From Afipia sp. 1NLS2 (GTDB lineage: Bacteria > Pseudomonadota > Alphaproteobacteria > Rhizobiales > Xanthobacteraceae), in NCBI RefSeq assembly GCF_000178995.1, contig NZ_ADVZ01000001.1, positions 1,646,001-1,710,000 on the forward strand: a DNA stretch of 64,000 nucleotides, in the 5' to 3' direction. Under the pieces are notes generated by a model that saw only the letters and a list, made by a program, of their open reading frames with translations, did not search any database and had not been told where the DNA came from. A program made the translations under genes and the position numbers. Positions 16,271 through 26,531 of the stretch are shown one piece after another. Position 1 is the stretch's first letter; each line of letters begins with the position of its first letter.

Positions 16271-17004
16271 CGCGACGGCGATTTCCGCTCCGGCTTGGCG
16301 CGCATATGGATGTGGCCGCCCTCGACCTTCTCGACTTCAAAGGCTCCGGTTTTCCGGATGAGATCGCTGAGTTTGGAACAACCATAGGTTCGCACGTCAA
16401 AATCCGAAAACAGATTTGAGATGTGCTGGCCGACAGGGCCGAGCATCACCCAGCCATCCTCACTTTCGATTTGCGAAATCGCCTTCATCAGAATTGGGAT
16501 GGCCGCGCTCAGAGGTTCACGCGGTTTCGATTTCGTAGAATCGCCTGGCGATGTGGGCGTAGGTAGTAGATTTTCCGTGTAGACAAATCTGCGGCAGGCT
16601 TGGCGGAAGCTCTCGGGCGTTTTCTGCGTGCCGAAGCCGTAAACGTCCGCGCCTTGTTCGCGCAAGCGCGAGGCGAGGCGAGTGAAGTCGCTATCGGATG
16701 ATACCAGGCAAAATCCATCGAAGCGTCCACTGTGCAGAAGGTCCATGGCATCGATCACCAGCGCGATGTCGGAGGCATTCTTGCCTTTCGTGTAGGCGAA
16801 TTGCTGGTACGGGTCGATAGCGTGACGTTGCAAGATGTCAGCCCATGATTTGAGTCGCGAGCTGGAAAAGTCACCATAAATACGCCGCACGCTGGCTTCG
16901 CCGAATTTCGCGATCTCCTCGAACAGGCCTTCAGTGATTTGCGGAGAGGTATTGTCCGCGTCGATCAGAACCGCAAAGCGCGGTGGCCGGGATTCGGCGG
17001 GCAT
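16267..17004 (-). CDS. NYN-domain putative RNase with C-terminal OST-HTH/LOTUS domain
   Basis: 245 residues. The N-terminal half is a NYN (PIN-like) nuclease domain: FAVLIDADNTSPQ supplies the first catalytic aspartates, DIALVIDAMDLLHSG the middle acid and FCLVSSDSDFTRLASRLRE the last ones. From about residue 165 comes a winged-helix OST-HTH/LOTUS domain (AIPILMKAISQIESEDGW, then FDVRTYGCSKLSDLIRKTG). The combination is known from bacteria and from eukaryotic RNA-control proteins such as MARF1; LOTUS domains bind RNA, often G-rich or hybrid structures. I infer an RNA-cleaving protein in the cytoplasm. The ATG follows AAAGGAG. The neighbours (DUF930, glycogen phosphorylase) do not suggest a target. 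Confidence 0.85.
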   Translation of the reverse strand: MPAESRPPRFAVLIDADNTSPQITEGLFEEIAKFGEASVRRIYGDFSSSRLKSWADILQRHAIDPYQQFAYTKGKNASDIALVIDAMDLLHSGRFDGFCLVSSDSDFTRLASRLREQGADVYGFGTQKTPESFRQACRRFVYTENLLPTPTSPGDSTKSKPREPLSAAIPILMKAISQIESEDGWVMLGPVGQHISNLFSDFDVRTYGCSKLSDLIRKTGAFEVEKVEGGHIHMRAKPERKSPSR

Positions 17005-17096
17005 GAAAACTCCTTTGGTGAAAAGCGGTAGGATTCAAAAGAACAGACTCTCAGGATAGTCCGTTGTGGCTGTGGGTCCAGATCGGAGCCACGAAT

Positions 17097-19601
<2,505 letters not shown>

Positions 19602-19712
19602 CCCGCGCAACAAACCGGAGAGCCACGCGATGGGTTCCAGCAGAGTCAAAGATTAAGGCCATAGGCTGACATCGGACCCAGTGAGGGGAAGAAAGCTGTG
19701 GGCGGAAAACTT

Positions 19713-19725
19713 AATCAAGTTATTG
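19713..19725. promoter_or_regulatory. Perfect IHF consensus match in the glgP-rnd divergent region
   Basis: AATCAAGTTATTG fits the IHF consensus WATCAANNNNTTR at every fixed position. It sits in an AT-rich patch (about 19706-19756) in the 263-bp divergent space between glgP and the RNase D gene. An IHF subunit gene (ihfB) is in this window. Binding is inferred from sequence alone. Confidence 0.45.
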
Positions 19726-19864
19726 ATAATTATGAATTATTTTAAAATTCCGCGCGGATAGCCGCTAAAATTTGCTTTCTTCGTCCAATTGGGATTTTTC
19801 AGCTTCAGGATTTTTCAGGGTTGGCGCGCTAGCCTGCCCGCCATTGGATTTGGAACAAAGCATC

Positions 19865-20479
19865 ATGACCATCCGGCTGCATCGCGGCGATTTGCCTGAC
19901 CTTTCGCGCTACACGCACTCCGTCGCGATCGACACCGAAACACTCGGCCTCAATCCGCATCGCGACCGGCTCTGCGTGGTGCAGCTTTCGAACGGCGACG
20001 GCAGCGCCGATGTCGTGCAGATTCCGGCGGGTCACACCGACGCCCCGAACCTGAAGAAGCTGCTCGGCGATCCTGCGATCACCAAGCTGTTTCACTTCGC
20101 CCGGTTCGACATTGCCGTGCTGTACCATGCCTTCGGCGTGATGGCGCAGCCGGTCTACTGCACCAAGATCGCCTCGAAGCTGGTGCGCACCTACACCGAC
20201 CGGCACGGCCTGAAGGATCTGGTGCGCGAGATGCTCGGCGTCGAAATCTCCAAGCAGCAGCAGTCGAGCGATTGGGGTGCGGCGTCGCTGTCGGAAGCGC
20301 AGTTGAGCTACGCCGCCTCCGACGTGCTGCATCTGCATGCGCTGCGCGACAAGCTCGATGCCATGCTCGCGCGCGAGGACCGCGAGCCTCTGGCGAAGGC
20401 CTGCTTCGAATTCCTGCCGACGCGCGCGAGGCTCGATCTGCAGGGCTGGGAAGAAACCGATATTTTCGCGCATTCGTAA
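19865..20479 (+). CDS. rnd: Ribonuclease D-like 3'-5' exonuclease (catalytic domain only)
   Basis: 204 residues, about half of E. coli RNase D (375), because the HRDC domains are absent. The DEDDy exonuclease motifs are complete: SVAIDTETLGLNPHRDRLCV (Exo I, the D and E), FHFARFDIAVLYHAFG (Exo II, D) and LSYAASDVLHLHALRDKL (Exo III, Y and D). It should trim RNA 3' ends, as RNase D does for tRNA precursors. Short RNase D forms are common in alphaproteobacteria. The ATG at 19865 begins the domain; the longer frame from 19772 covers the AT-rich promoter region. It is followed 124 bases later by lptC. Confidence 0.88.
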   Translation: MTIRLHRGDLPDLSRYTHSVAIDTETLGLNPHRDRLCVVQLSNGDGSADVVQIPAGHTDAPNLKKLLGDPAITKLFHFARFDIAVLYHAFGVMAQPVYCTKIASKLVRTYTDRHGLKDLVREMLGVEISKQQQSSDWGAASLSEAQLSYAASDVLHLHALRDKLDAMLAREDREPLAKACFEFLPTRARLDLQGWEETDIFAHS

Positions 20480-20603
20480 AGAGCGCGCATCGTCCGAAAG
20501 TCGCGATGTCCGAAAGTTATGGGCAGGGGTCCTGCGCGGCAGAGCGCGGCCCTTATATTGTCGCGATAGAGCGTAAGCTTGATGGCGTAACCCGGGAACC
20601 AAG

Positions 20604-21305
20604 GTGGCCACACAGACGCCGGCATATCAGGGAGACGATCCCCGCTTCGTGCGCGCCGCACGCCACAGCCGCCGCGTGCGCTGGCTGCGCCGCGCCGTGC
20701 CCGCGGTGGTGATCCTGTCGCTGGCACTCATCATCGGCGCGTCGGTGTTCAATCCGTTCCGCTTCCTCAAGAAGCTTCCGATCGATCTCAGCAAGCTGTC
20801 GGTCTCGGGCACCAAGATCACGATGGATGCGCCCCATCTTGCGGGTTATCTGCCCGATCGGCGGCCTTATGAAGTGTGGGCGAAGGCGGCGACGCAGGAC
20901 GTCACTGACCCGACCAAGGTGGACATGCTCGACATCCGCGCGCAGGTGCAGATGCAGGACAAGTCGACGCTGCGGGTGGATGCGCAGAACGGCCATTTCG
21001 ATACCAAGACGCAACTGCTCGATCTCACCAACCAGATTCTGTTGCAGACCACGACCGGCTATCAGGCGCAGCTCACGCAGGCGCGCGTCGATCTTGCGAC
21101 CGGCATCATCAGCTCGGATCAGCCGGTGGCAGTGAAGCTCACCAACGGCACGCTGAACTCGCAGAATTTGCGGATCACCGATCATGGCGCGTCGGCGGTG
21201 TTTGGCGGCGGCGTGACGATGCTGCTCGATCCGCCTGCGGACAAGACCAATGCCGACGCCACGGCCGGGAGCGTGCCTGCCGATGCGCCGGCGGAATCCC
21301 AGTGA
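20604..21305 (+). CDS. lptC: LPS export protein LptC
   Basis: 233 residues from a GTG start. A single N-terminal membrane anchor (AVPAVVILSLALIIGASVF) precedes a periplasmic beta-jellyroll domain, with ITMDAPHLAGYLPDRRPYEV and LRVDAQNGHFDTKTQLLDL typical of LptC. LptC sits in the inner membrane, receives lipopolysaccharide from LptFGB and hands it to LptA. It is longer than E. coli LptC (191) because of an Ala/Pro-rich tail. The order lptC-lptA-lptB-rpoN that follows is the standard one for proteobacteria and supports the call. Confidence 0.9.
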   Translation: MATQTPAYQGDDPRFVRAARHSRRVRWLRRAVPAVVILSLALIIGASVFNPFRFLKKLPIDLSKLSVSGTKITMDAPHLAGYLPDRRPYEVWAKAATQDVTDPTKVDMLDIRAQVQMQDKSTLRVDAQNGHFDTKTQLLDLTNQILLQTTTGYQAQLTQARVDLATGIISSDQPVAVKLTNGTLNSQNLRITDHGASAVFGGGVTMLLDPPADKTNADATAGSVPADAPAESQ

Positions 21306-21336
21306 GGCGACGATTGAAATCGGATATGGATGCACG

Positions 21337-22089
21337 ATGCGAGTAATGGAACACAATCTGTCAGGCGGTCGGAAGGTGCGCGCGGTGTGCGGTCGCGCGA
21401 CGCTCGGCCTGTCTGCGCTTTTTGCGTTCGCTGTGTGTGTGTCCGCCGCGCAGGCGCAGACCAGCACGGTGTCGGGCGTGCCGAACGCGGTGCAGGGTTT
21501 CTCGAAAAATCGCGGCCAGCCGATCCAGATCGATGCGCTGTCGCTCGAAGTGCGCGACAAGGACAAGATCGCGACCTTCTCCGGCAATGTGAAGGTGGTG
21601 CAGGGCGACACCACGATGCGCTCGAAGACGCTCGTGGTGTTCTACGATCAGGACAAGGCGGGCGCGAAGCCCGGCATGAAGACGGCGCAGCCGGGACCGG
21701 GTGGCAATTCGAGCGTGCGGCGGCTGGAAGCGCGCGGCGGCGTCGTCGTCACGCAGAACGATCAGACCGTGACGGGCGAGACCGGCATCTTCGACATGAA
21801 GACCAACACCGTGACGATGACCGGCGGCGTGGTGCTGACCAAGGACAAGAACGTGCTGAAGGGCGACCGGCTGGTGGTGGACATGACGACGGGCGTCTCG
21901 CGCGTCGAATCCAGCGGCGGGCGTGGCGTCTCCGGGCTGTTCAATTCCACTTCGCCGAACAAGAATGGCGGCGGGCTCAGCCTCGTGCCCGGCTCGGGAC
22001 CCAAGACGGAAACCGCGCCGTCCACGCGTACTCCCGGAAAGCCGATGAAACTCAATAACTTGCAAAGCCGCACGGGATCGCGCGGTTGA
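21337..22089 (+). CDS. lptA: LPS transport periplasmic protein LptA (OstA-like)
   Basis: 250 residues. A signal peptide (LGLSALFAFAVCVSAAQAQ, cut near TST) leads into an OstA domain: QPIQIDALSLEVRDKDKIAT, FSGNVKVVQGDTTMRSKTLV and VVVTQNDQTVTGETGIFD. LptA forms the periplasmic bridge that carries LPS between LptC and LptDE. Start choice is uncertain: ATGs at 21337 and 21346 both give a signal peptide with a long basic n-region; I prefer 21337, which is preceded by GGATATGGA. The longer frame from 21250 would overlap lptC. The C-terminal 60 residues are disordered (Gly/Ser/Pro-rich). Confidence 0.88.
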   Translation: MRVMEHNLSGGRKVRAVCGRATLGLSALFAFAVCVSAAQAQTSTVSGVPNAVQGFSKNRGQPIQIDALSLEVRDKDKIATFSGNVKVVQGDTTMRSKTLVVFYDQDKAGAKPGMKTAQPGPGGNSSVRRLEARGGVVVTQNDQTVTGETGIFDMKTNTVTMTGGVVLTKDKNVLKGDRLVVDMTTGVSRVESSGGRGVSGLFNSTSPNKNGGGLSLVPGSGPKTETAPSTRTPGKPMKLNNLQSRTGSRG

Positions 22090-22224
22090 ACCTTGGCCCG
22101 CGAGCCTATATCAAGGGCCGGGGACGGATTCTGACAGGCGGGCGTGCAGGCGGGGTGCCGGCGCGCCGATTCCGCCGCGGGGTCGCAAGCTGGCAAGCCA
22201 GCCTTTGAAAGGCCGATCGAGCGG

Positions 22225-23391
22225 ATGGTGGATCTCCTGCGCATGTTTCGCCGCCGTGCCCCTTCGCGGGGCAAGCAGGGCTTTGCCCGCTCCGGCGGCG
22301 ACATCACCTCGTTCAGCGCCCGCATGGGCGACATGTTCAAGAGCGCGAAGGGCGAGGTGCCCGTGCAGCCGCAGCCTGCATCGCGGCAGCCGTTTCAGTT
22401 GACCGAACAACAGCAGCAATGGGCCTCTTACAGCGAGATGGCCGTGATGCTGGCGGACGATGGTGCGACATCGTTCGAACGTTCATCGCCGATTCCGCGC
22501 GGCGAGCCGCAGCGTGTGCCGGGCGAGGAGCGCCGCGCGCCGCCAAGACAGACAGAGTTAAGACAGGCAGAGTCAAGGCAGGCGGAGCCGGGACCAACCC
22601 AGCAACGGCAAACGCAACAACGTTCGACACAGCAAAGCAGGCCCGCGCCGCAGCGTTCGCAACCGCGCGCGGGCTACCTTGCCGTGCACGGCATCGAGAA
22701 AAGTTTCGGCACCCGCAAGGTCGTGCGCGGCATCAACATCTATGTGCGCCGGGGCGAAGCGGTTGGCCTTTTGGGCCCGAACGGCGCGGGCAAGACCACG
22801 GCGTTCTACATGATCACCGGCCTGATCAAGGCCGACAAGGGACGCATCGAACTCGACGGCTACGATGTCACCAGCCTGCCGATGTATCAGCGCGCGCGGC
22901 TCGGCATCGGCTATCTGCCGCAGGAAGCCTCGATCTTTCGCGGCCTTTCCGTGGAGGACAACATCCGCGCCGTGCTCGAGGTGGCGGAGCCCGACCGGCG
23001 CAAGCGCGAATACGAGCTGGATTCGCTCTTAGAGGAATTCAACATCGTGCGGTTGCGCAAATCGCCGTCGATCGCATTGTCGGGCGGCGAACGCCGCCGC
23101 GTTGAAATCGCGCGCGCACTGGCGACCAAGCCGAACTACATGCTGCTCGACGAACCGTTCGCGGGCATCGACCCGATCGCGGTCGGCGACATCCAGCAGT
23201 TGGTGCGTCATCTCACCAACCGCGGCATCGGCGTGCTGATCACGGACCACAATGTGCGTGAAACGCTCGGCCTCACCGACCGCGCCTACATCGTCTATGC
23301 CGGCGAGGTGCTGACCGAGGGCCAGCCCGAGGAGATCGTCAACGATCCCGATGTGCGCCGCCTCTACCTCGGCGAGGAATTCCGCCTCTAG
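22225..23391 (+). CDS. lptB: LPS export ABC transporter ATPase LptB with long N-terminal extension
   Basis: 388 residues from the ATG at 22225, against about 240 for E. coli LptB. The ATPase occupies the last 240 residues: Walker A in LLGPNGAGKTTAFYMITG, the LptB Q-loop GYLPQEASIFRGLSVEDN, signature ALSGGERRRVEIARAL and Walker B YMLLDEPFAGIDPIA. It powers LPS extraction with LptFG. The first ~150 residues are low complexity, rich in Arg, Gln, Ser and Pro, including a near-perfect RQxEx repeat encoded at 22546-22590 and Gln runs after it. The extension has no recognisable domain. The frame is open further upstream to 22144. It ends 139 bases before rpoN. Confidence 0.92.
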   Translation: MVDLLRMFRRRAPSRGKQGFARSGGDITSFSARMGDMFKSAKGEVPVQPQPASRQPFQLTEQQQQWASYSEMAVMLADDGATSFERSSPIPRGEPQRVPGEERRAPPRQTELRQAESRQAEPGPTQQRQTQQRSTQQSRPAPQRSQPRAGYLAVHGIEKSFGTRKVVRGINIYVRRGEAVGLLGPNGAGKTTAFYMITGLIKADKGRIELDGYDVTSLPMYQRARLGIGYLPQEASIFRGLSVEDNIRAVLEVAEPDRRKREYELDSLLEEFNIVRLRKSPSIALSGGERRRVEIARALATKPNYMLLDEPFAGIDPIAVGDIQQLVRHLTNRGIGVLITDHNVRETLGLTDRAYIVYAGEVLTEGQPEEIVNDPDVRRLYLGEEFRL

Positions 23392-23530
23392 CTCTGGCGG
23401 TACCGCCCTGCGGGCATGCGGCTGTCCGTTGCGGGCAAAAACTCAGTCCCGTCAAGTCGTATACAGGGGCATCTAAAAGAGCTAAGCAAGAATTGGACCA
23501 ATTGGGGCGAATCTCGAGCTGGATGCCATT

Positions 23531-25156
23531 ATGGCGCTGACGCAACGCCTGGAATTTCGCCAATCGCAAGCGCTGGTGATGACGCCGCAGCTCATGCAGG
23601 CGATCAAGCTGCTGCAATTGTCCAATCTCGATCTGGTGGCATTCGTCGAGGGTGAGCTTGAGCGCAACCCGCTCCTGGAGCGCGGCAGCGAGGACGACGC
23701 ACCGGTGCGCGGCGAAGGCGCGTCGGCGGAACAGGATTTTCCCGGCGGGGATGACGGCGCGGACAGCGGCGCAGGCGGCGAGGGCGTTCGCGGCAATGGC
23801 GAGCCGTCCGACGACTGGATGTCGCGCGAACTCGGCAGCCGCGCCGAGATCGAACAGACTTTCGACACCAGCATGGACAACGTCTTCACCGAGGAACCCT
23901 CGGAAACGGCGACCCGTGCGGCGCAGGATGCCGCGCCGACCTCCTACACCGAATGGGGCGGCGGCGCGTCCAGCGATGAAGATTACAATCTGGAGGCCTT
24001 CGTCGCCGCCGAGACCTCGCTGCAGGATCATCTGGCCGAACAGCTCGCGGTCGCGCTGACCGACGCCTCGCAGCGCATGACCGGGCAATATCTGATCGAC
24101 CTCGTCGATGAGGCAGGCTATCTGCCGCCGGATCTCGGCGAGGCCGCCGACAAGCTCGGCACCACGCAGGAAGCCGTCGACGCCGTGCTCGCGGTGTTGC
24201 AGACGTTCGATCCGCCGGGCATCTGCGCGCGCAATCTGAGCGAGTGCCTGGCGATCCAGTTGCGCGAGCGCGACCGCTTTGATCCGGCGATGCGTGCGCT
24301 GGTCGAGAATCTCGATCTGCTCGCCAAACGAGATATTGCGGGTCTGAAAAAAATCTGCGGCGTCGATGACGACGACATCGCCGACATGATCGGCGAGATT
24401 CGTCATCTCGATCCCAAGCCCGGACTGAAATTCGCGACCGGACGAACACAGACCGTGGTGCCCGATGTCTATGTGCGCCCGGGACCTGATGGCGGCTGGC
24501 TCGTGGAACTCAACAGCGACACGCTGCCGAAGGTGCTCGTCAACCAGTCCTATTACGCAACCCTCACCAAAACGCTGCGCAAGGACGAGGACAAATCCTA
24601 TTTCGCTGACTGCCTGCAGAACGCAACCTGGCTGGTGCGGGCGCTCGACCAGCGCGCGCGCACGATATTAAAAGTTGCAACCGAGATCGTCCGCCAGCAG
24701 GACGGATTCTTCACGCGCGGCGTGGCGCATTTGCGTCCGCTCAACCTCAGGGCGGTGTCGGACGCGATCCAGATGCATGAATCGACGGTGTCGCGCGTCA
24801 CCGCCAACAAATACATGGCGACGAATCGCGGTATTTTTGAATTGAAATATTTCTTCACCGCGTCGATCGCCTCCGCCGACGGCGGCGAGGCGCATTCGGC
24901 CGAATCCGTGCGGCACCGCATCAAGCAGATGATCGATGCCGAAGAGGCAAACGACGTTCTGTCCGACGACACGCTGGTGGAACGTCTTCGCGCCGAAGGC
25001 GTTGATATTGCCCGGCGCACCGTCGCGAAGTACCGGGAGGCTCTGCGGATACCGTCTTCCGTCCAGCGCCGTCGCGAAAAACGGTACGCGCTTGGCCATT
25101 CGGGTGGTGCAATATCTTCTTCCAACGACCGATCACGCGACATAGCTCCCGCTTGA
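23531..25156 (+). CDS. rpoN: RNA polymerase sigma-54 factor
   Basis: 541 residues. The glutamine-rich region I is intact (QRLEFRQSQALVMTPQLMQA, then IKLLQLSNLDLVAFVE), followed by an acidic linker, the core-binding domain and the DNA-binding domain that ends in the RpoN box ARRTVAKYREALRIPSSVQR. Sigma-54 directs polymerase to -24/-12 promoters that need an enhancer-binding ATPase, typically for nitrogen and carbon source genes. It lies between lptB and hpf, the conserved order in proteobacteria, and the hpf and ptsN genes downstream belong to the same regulatory block. A short palindrome, AATTGG-A-CCAATT (23491-23503), lies 28 bases before the start. Confidence 0.95.
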   Translation: MALTQRLEFRQSQALVMTPQLMQAIKLLQLSNLDLVAFVEGELERNPLLERGSEDDAPVRGEGASAEQDFPGGDDGADSGAGGEGVRGNGEPSDDWMSRELGSRAEIEQTFDTSMDNVFTEEPSETATRAAQDAAPTSYTEWGGGASSDEDYNLEAFVAAETSLQDHLAEQLAVALTDASQRMTGQYLIDLVDEAGYLPPDLGEAADKLGTTQEAVDAVLAVLQTFDPPGICARNLSECLAIQLRERDRFDPAMRALVENLDLLAKRDIAGLKKICGVDDDDIADMIGEIRHLDPKPGLKFATGRTQTVVPDVYVRPGPDGGWLVELNSDTLPKVLVNQSYYATLTKTLRKDEDKSYFADCLQNATWLVRALDQRARTILKVATEIVRQQDGFFTRGVAHLRPLNLRAVSDAIQMHESTVSRVTANKYMATNRGIFELKYFFTASIASADGGEAHSAESVRHRIKQMIDAEEANDVLSDDTLVERLRAEGVDIARRTVAKYREALRIPSSVQRRREKRYALGHSGGAISSSNDRSRDIAPA

Positions 25157-25213
25157 CGGCTTGCGGGGCTTTGGCATTGTGGTGGTGTTGTAACAAGACG
25201 ACGAGGTGCGTCC

Positions 25214-25819
25214 ATGACGCTTCGAGTTTCCGGCAAAAGCATCAACATCGGTGAAGCCATTCGCGGTCGTGTCGCGGGTCGAACGGAAGAGGTGTTACGA
25301 AAATATTTCGACGGGAATTATTCGGGGCATTTCACTTTCAGCAAGGACGGTTTCGGTTTCAAGGCGGACTGCGCGCTGCATCTGGATTCCGGCGTGACGC
25401 TGGAGGCCGACGCGATGGCCGCCGATGCGTATGCCAGCGCGGATCAGGCGCTGATCCAGATCGAGAAGCGGCTGCGTCGCTACAAGAGCAGACTCAAGGA
25501 TCGTTCTGCGCGCAAGGCGCATGCGGAATCCGAAGCGATGGCCGCGATCGCCTTGGATGGCATCGATGCGTCGAGCTACGTGCTCGAAGGCCCTTCCTAC
25601 GATGAAGACGATGACGAGATCACCGCGTTCAATCCGGTGGTGATCGCGGAATCGACTCACACGCTGCGGCGCTTTTCGGTCAGCGAAGCGGTGATGGAGC
25701 TCGACATGACGGGCGCGCCCGTCATCGTATTTCAGCATGGTTCAAGCGGACGGGTGAACATCATTTATCGGCGCTCCGACGGCAATGTGGGCTGGATCGA
25801 TCCGCCCGCGGCGAAGTAA
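25214..25819 (+). CDS. hpf: Ribosome hibernation promoting factor, long form
   Basis: 201 residues, which marks the long HPF type that makes 100S ribosome dimers without RMF. The N-terminal S30AE/YfiA domain (MTLRVSGKSINIGEAIRGRV, then YASADQALIQIEKRLRRYKS) sits in the decoding channel, and after an acidic linker (SYDEDDDEITAF) the C-terminal dimerisation domain runs from about 140 (RRFSVSEAVMELDMTGAPVI, then VNIIYRRSDGNVGWIDP). The ATG follows GAGG. It is the usual gene after rpoN and is often controlled by nutrient stress; no stress promoter was recognised here. Confidence 0.93.
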   Translation: MTLRVSGKSINIGEAIRGRVAGRTEEVLRKYFDGNYSGHFTFSKDGFGFKADCALHLDSGVTLEADAMAADAYASADQALIQIEKRLRRYKSRLKDRSARKAHAESEAMAAIALDGIDASSYVLEGPSYDEDDDEITAFNPVVIAESTHTLRRFSVSEAVMELDMTGAPVIVFQHGSSGRVNIIYRRSDGNVGWIDPPAAK

Positions 25820-25860
25820 TCGTGGTCGGGATTCCGGGCCGAAATAGCCCGAGGAAGACC

Positions 25861-25889
25861 TTGACGCCCTCCTTGGCCCTCCCTATGGT
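25861..25889 (+). promoter_or_regulatory. Candidate sigma-70 promoter for ptsN
   Basis: TTGACG (25861-25866) and TATGGT (25884-25889) are separated by exactly 17 bp. The -35 preceded by CC and the -10 preceded by C agree with the CTTGAC-N17-CTATAT form of alphaproteobacterial housekeeping promoters. Start of transcription would be about 100 bases before the ptsN ATG. Confidence 0.5.
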
Positions 25890-25994
25890 CCGCCGCCTCG
25901 ACGGACCAGGGGCGGGCAAGCTCGGTCCATGCCCTCAATCGGCTTCACGCCTTTTAACGGCTTACGGTTTCACCCTTCACTCTCGGACAGCTCC

Positions 25995-26456
25995 ATGACG
26001 ATCACCGATCTGGTTGCGCCGGAGGCGATCCTTCCCGCGCTCAAGGTCAACAGCAAGAAGCAGGCGCTGCAGGAACTGGCGGCGCGTGCGGCTGAGCTGA
26101 CCGGACAGAACGAGCGCGCGATCTTTGAAGTGTTGCTTCAGCGCGAGAAGCTCGGCACCACGGCTGTCGGTTACGGCATCGCCATTCCGCACGGCAAGCT
26201 GCCGAAGCTTGAGAAGCTGTTCGGCCTGTTCGCGCGGCTCGAGCGGCCGATCGATTTCGAGGCGATGGACGGCGCGCCGGTCGATCTGTTGTTCCTGCTG
26301 CTCGCGCCGGAAGGCGCGGGCGCTGATCACCTCAAGGCGCTGGCGCGGGTCGCGCGGCTGTTGCGCGATCAGGAAGTCGCCAAGAAGCTGCGCGCCTCAA
26401 GCGATGCGCAGGCGCTTTATTCGGTGCTGGCGCTGCCGCCGGCCACCGCCGCATAA
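25995..26456 (+). CDS. ptsN: PTS IIA-like nitrogen regulatory protein PtsN (EIIA-Ntr)
   Basis: 153 residues, the standard EIIA-Ntr length. The phospho-accepting histidine is in AVGYGIAIPHGKLPKLEKL (about residue 66). PtsN receives phosphate from the PtsP-NPr chain and regulates potassium transport and other processes; it is not a sugar transporter. The ATG at 25995 was chosen because it begins the domain (MTITDLVAPEAILPALKV); upstream codons in the same frame lie in the promoter region. It ends the lptC-lptA-lptB-rpoN-hpf-ptsN block and is closed by a strong terminator. Confidence 0.93.
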   Translation: MTITDLVAPEAILPALKVNSKKQALQELAARAAELTGQNERAIFEVLLQREKLGTTAVGYGIAIPHGKLPKLEKLFGLFARLERPIDFEAMDGAPVDLLFLLLAPEGAGADHLKALARVARLLRDQEVAKKLRASSDAQALYSVLALPPATAA

Positions 26457-26461
26457 AAAAA

Positions 26462-26494
26462 CCGCCGCGGATCGCGCGGCGGGCTTTTTCTTTT
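26462..26494. terminator. Bidirectional terminator between ptsN and ilvD
   Basis: CCGCCGCG-GATCG-CGCGGCGG is a perfect 8-bp stem (26462-26482), preceded by a run of seven A and followed by GCTTTTTCTTTTTC. It can end transcription of ptsN on the + strand, and the A-run serves ilvD on the - strand. Confidence 0.85.
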
Positions 26495-26531
26495 TCATTG
26501 CAATGTCTGGATTGGCCGCAAGCGGCTTCGC

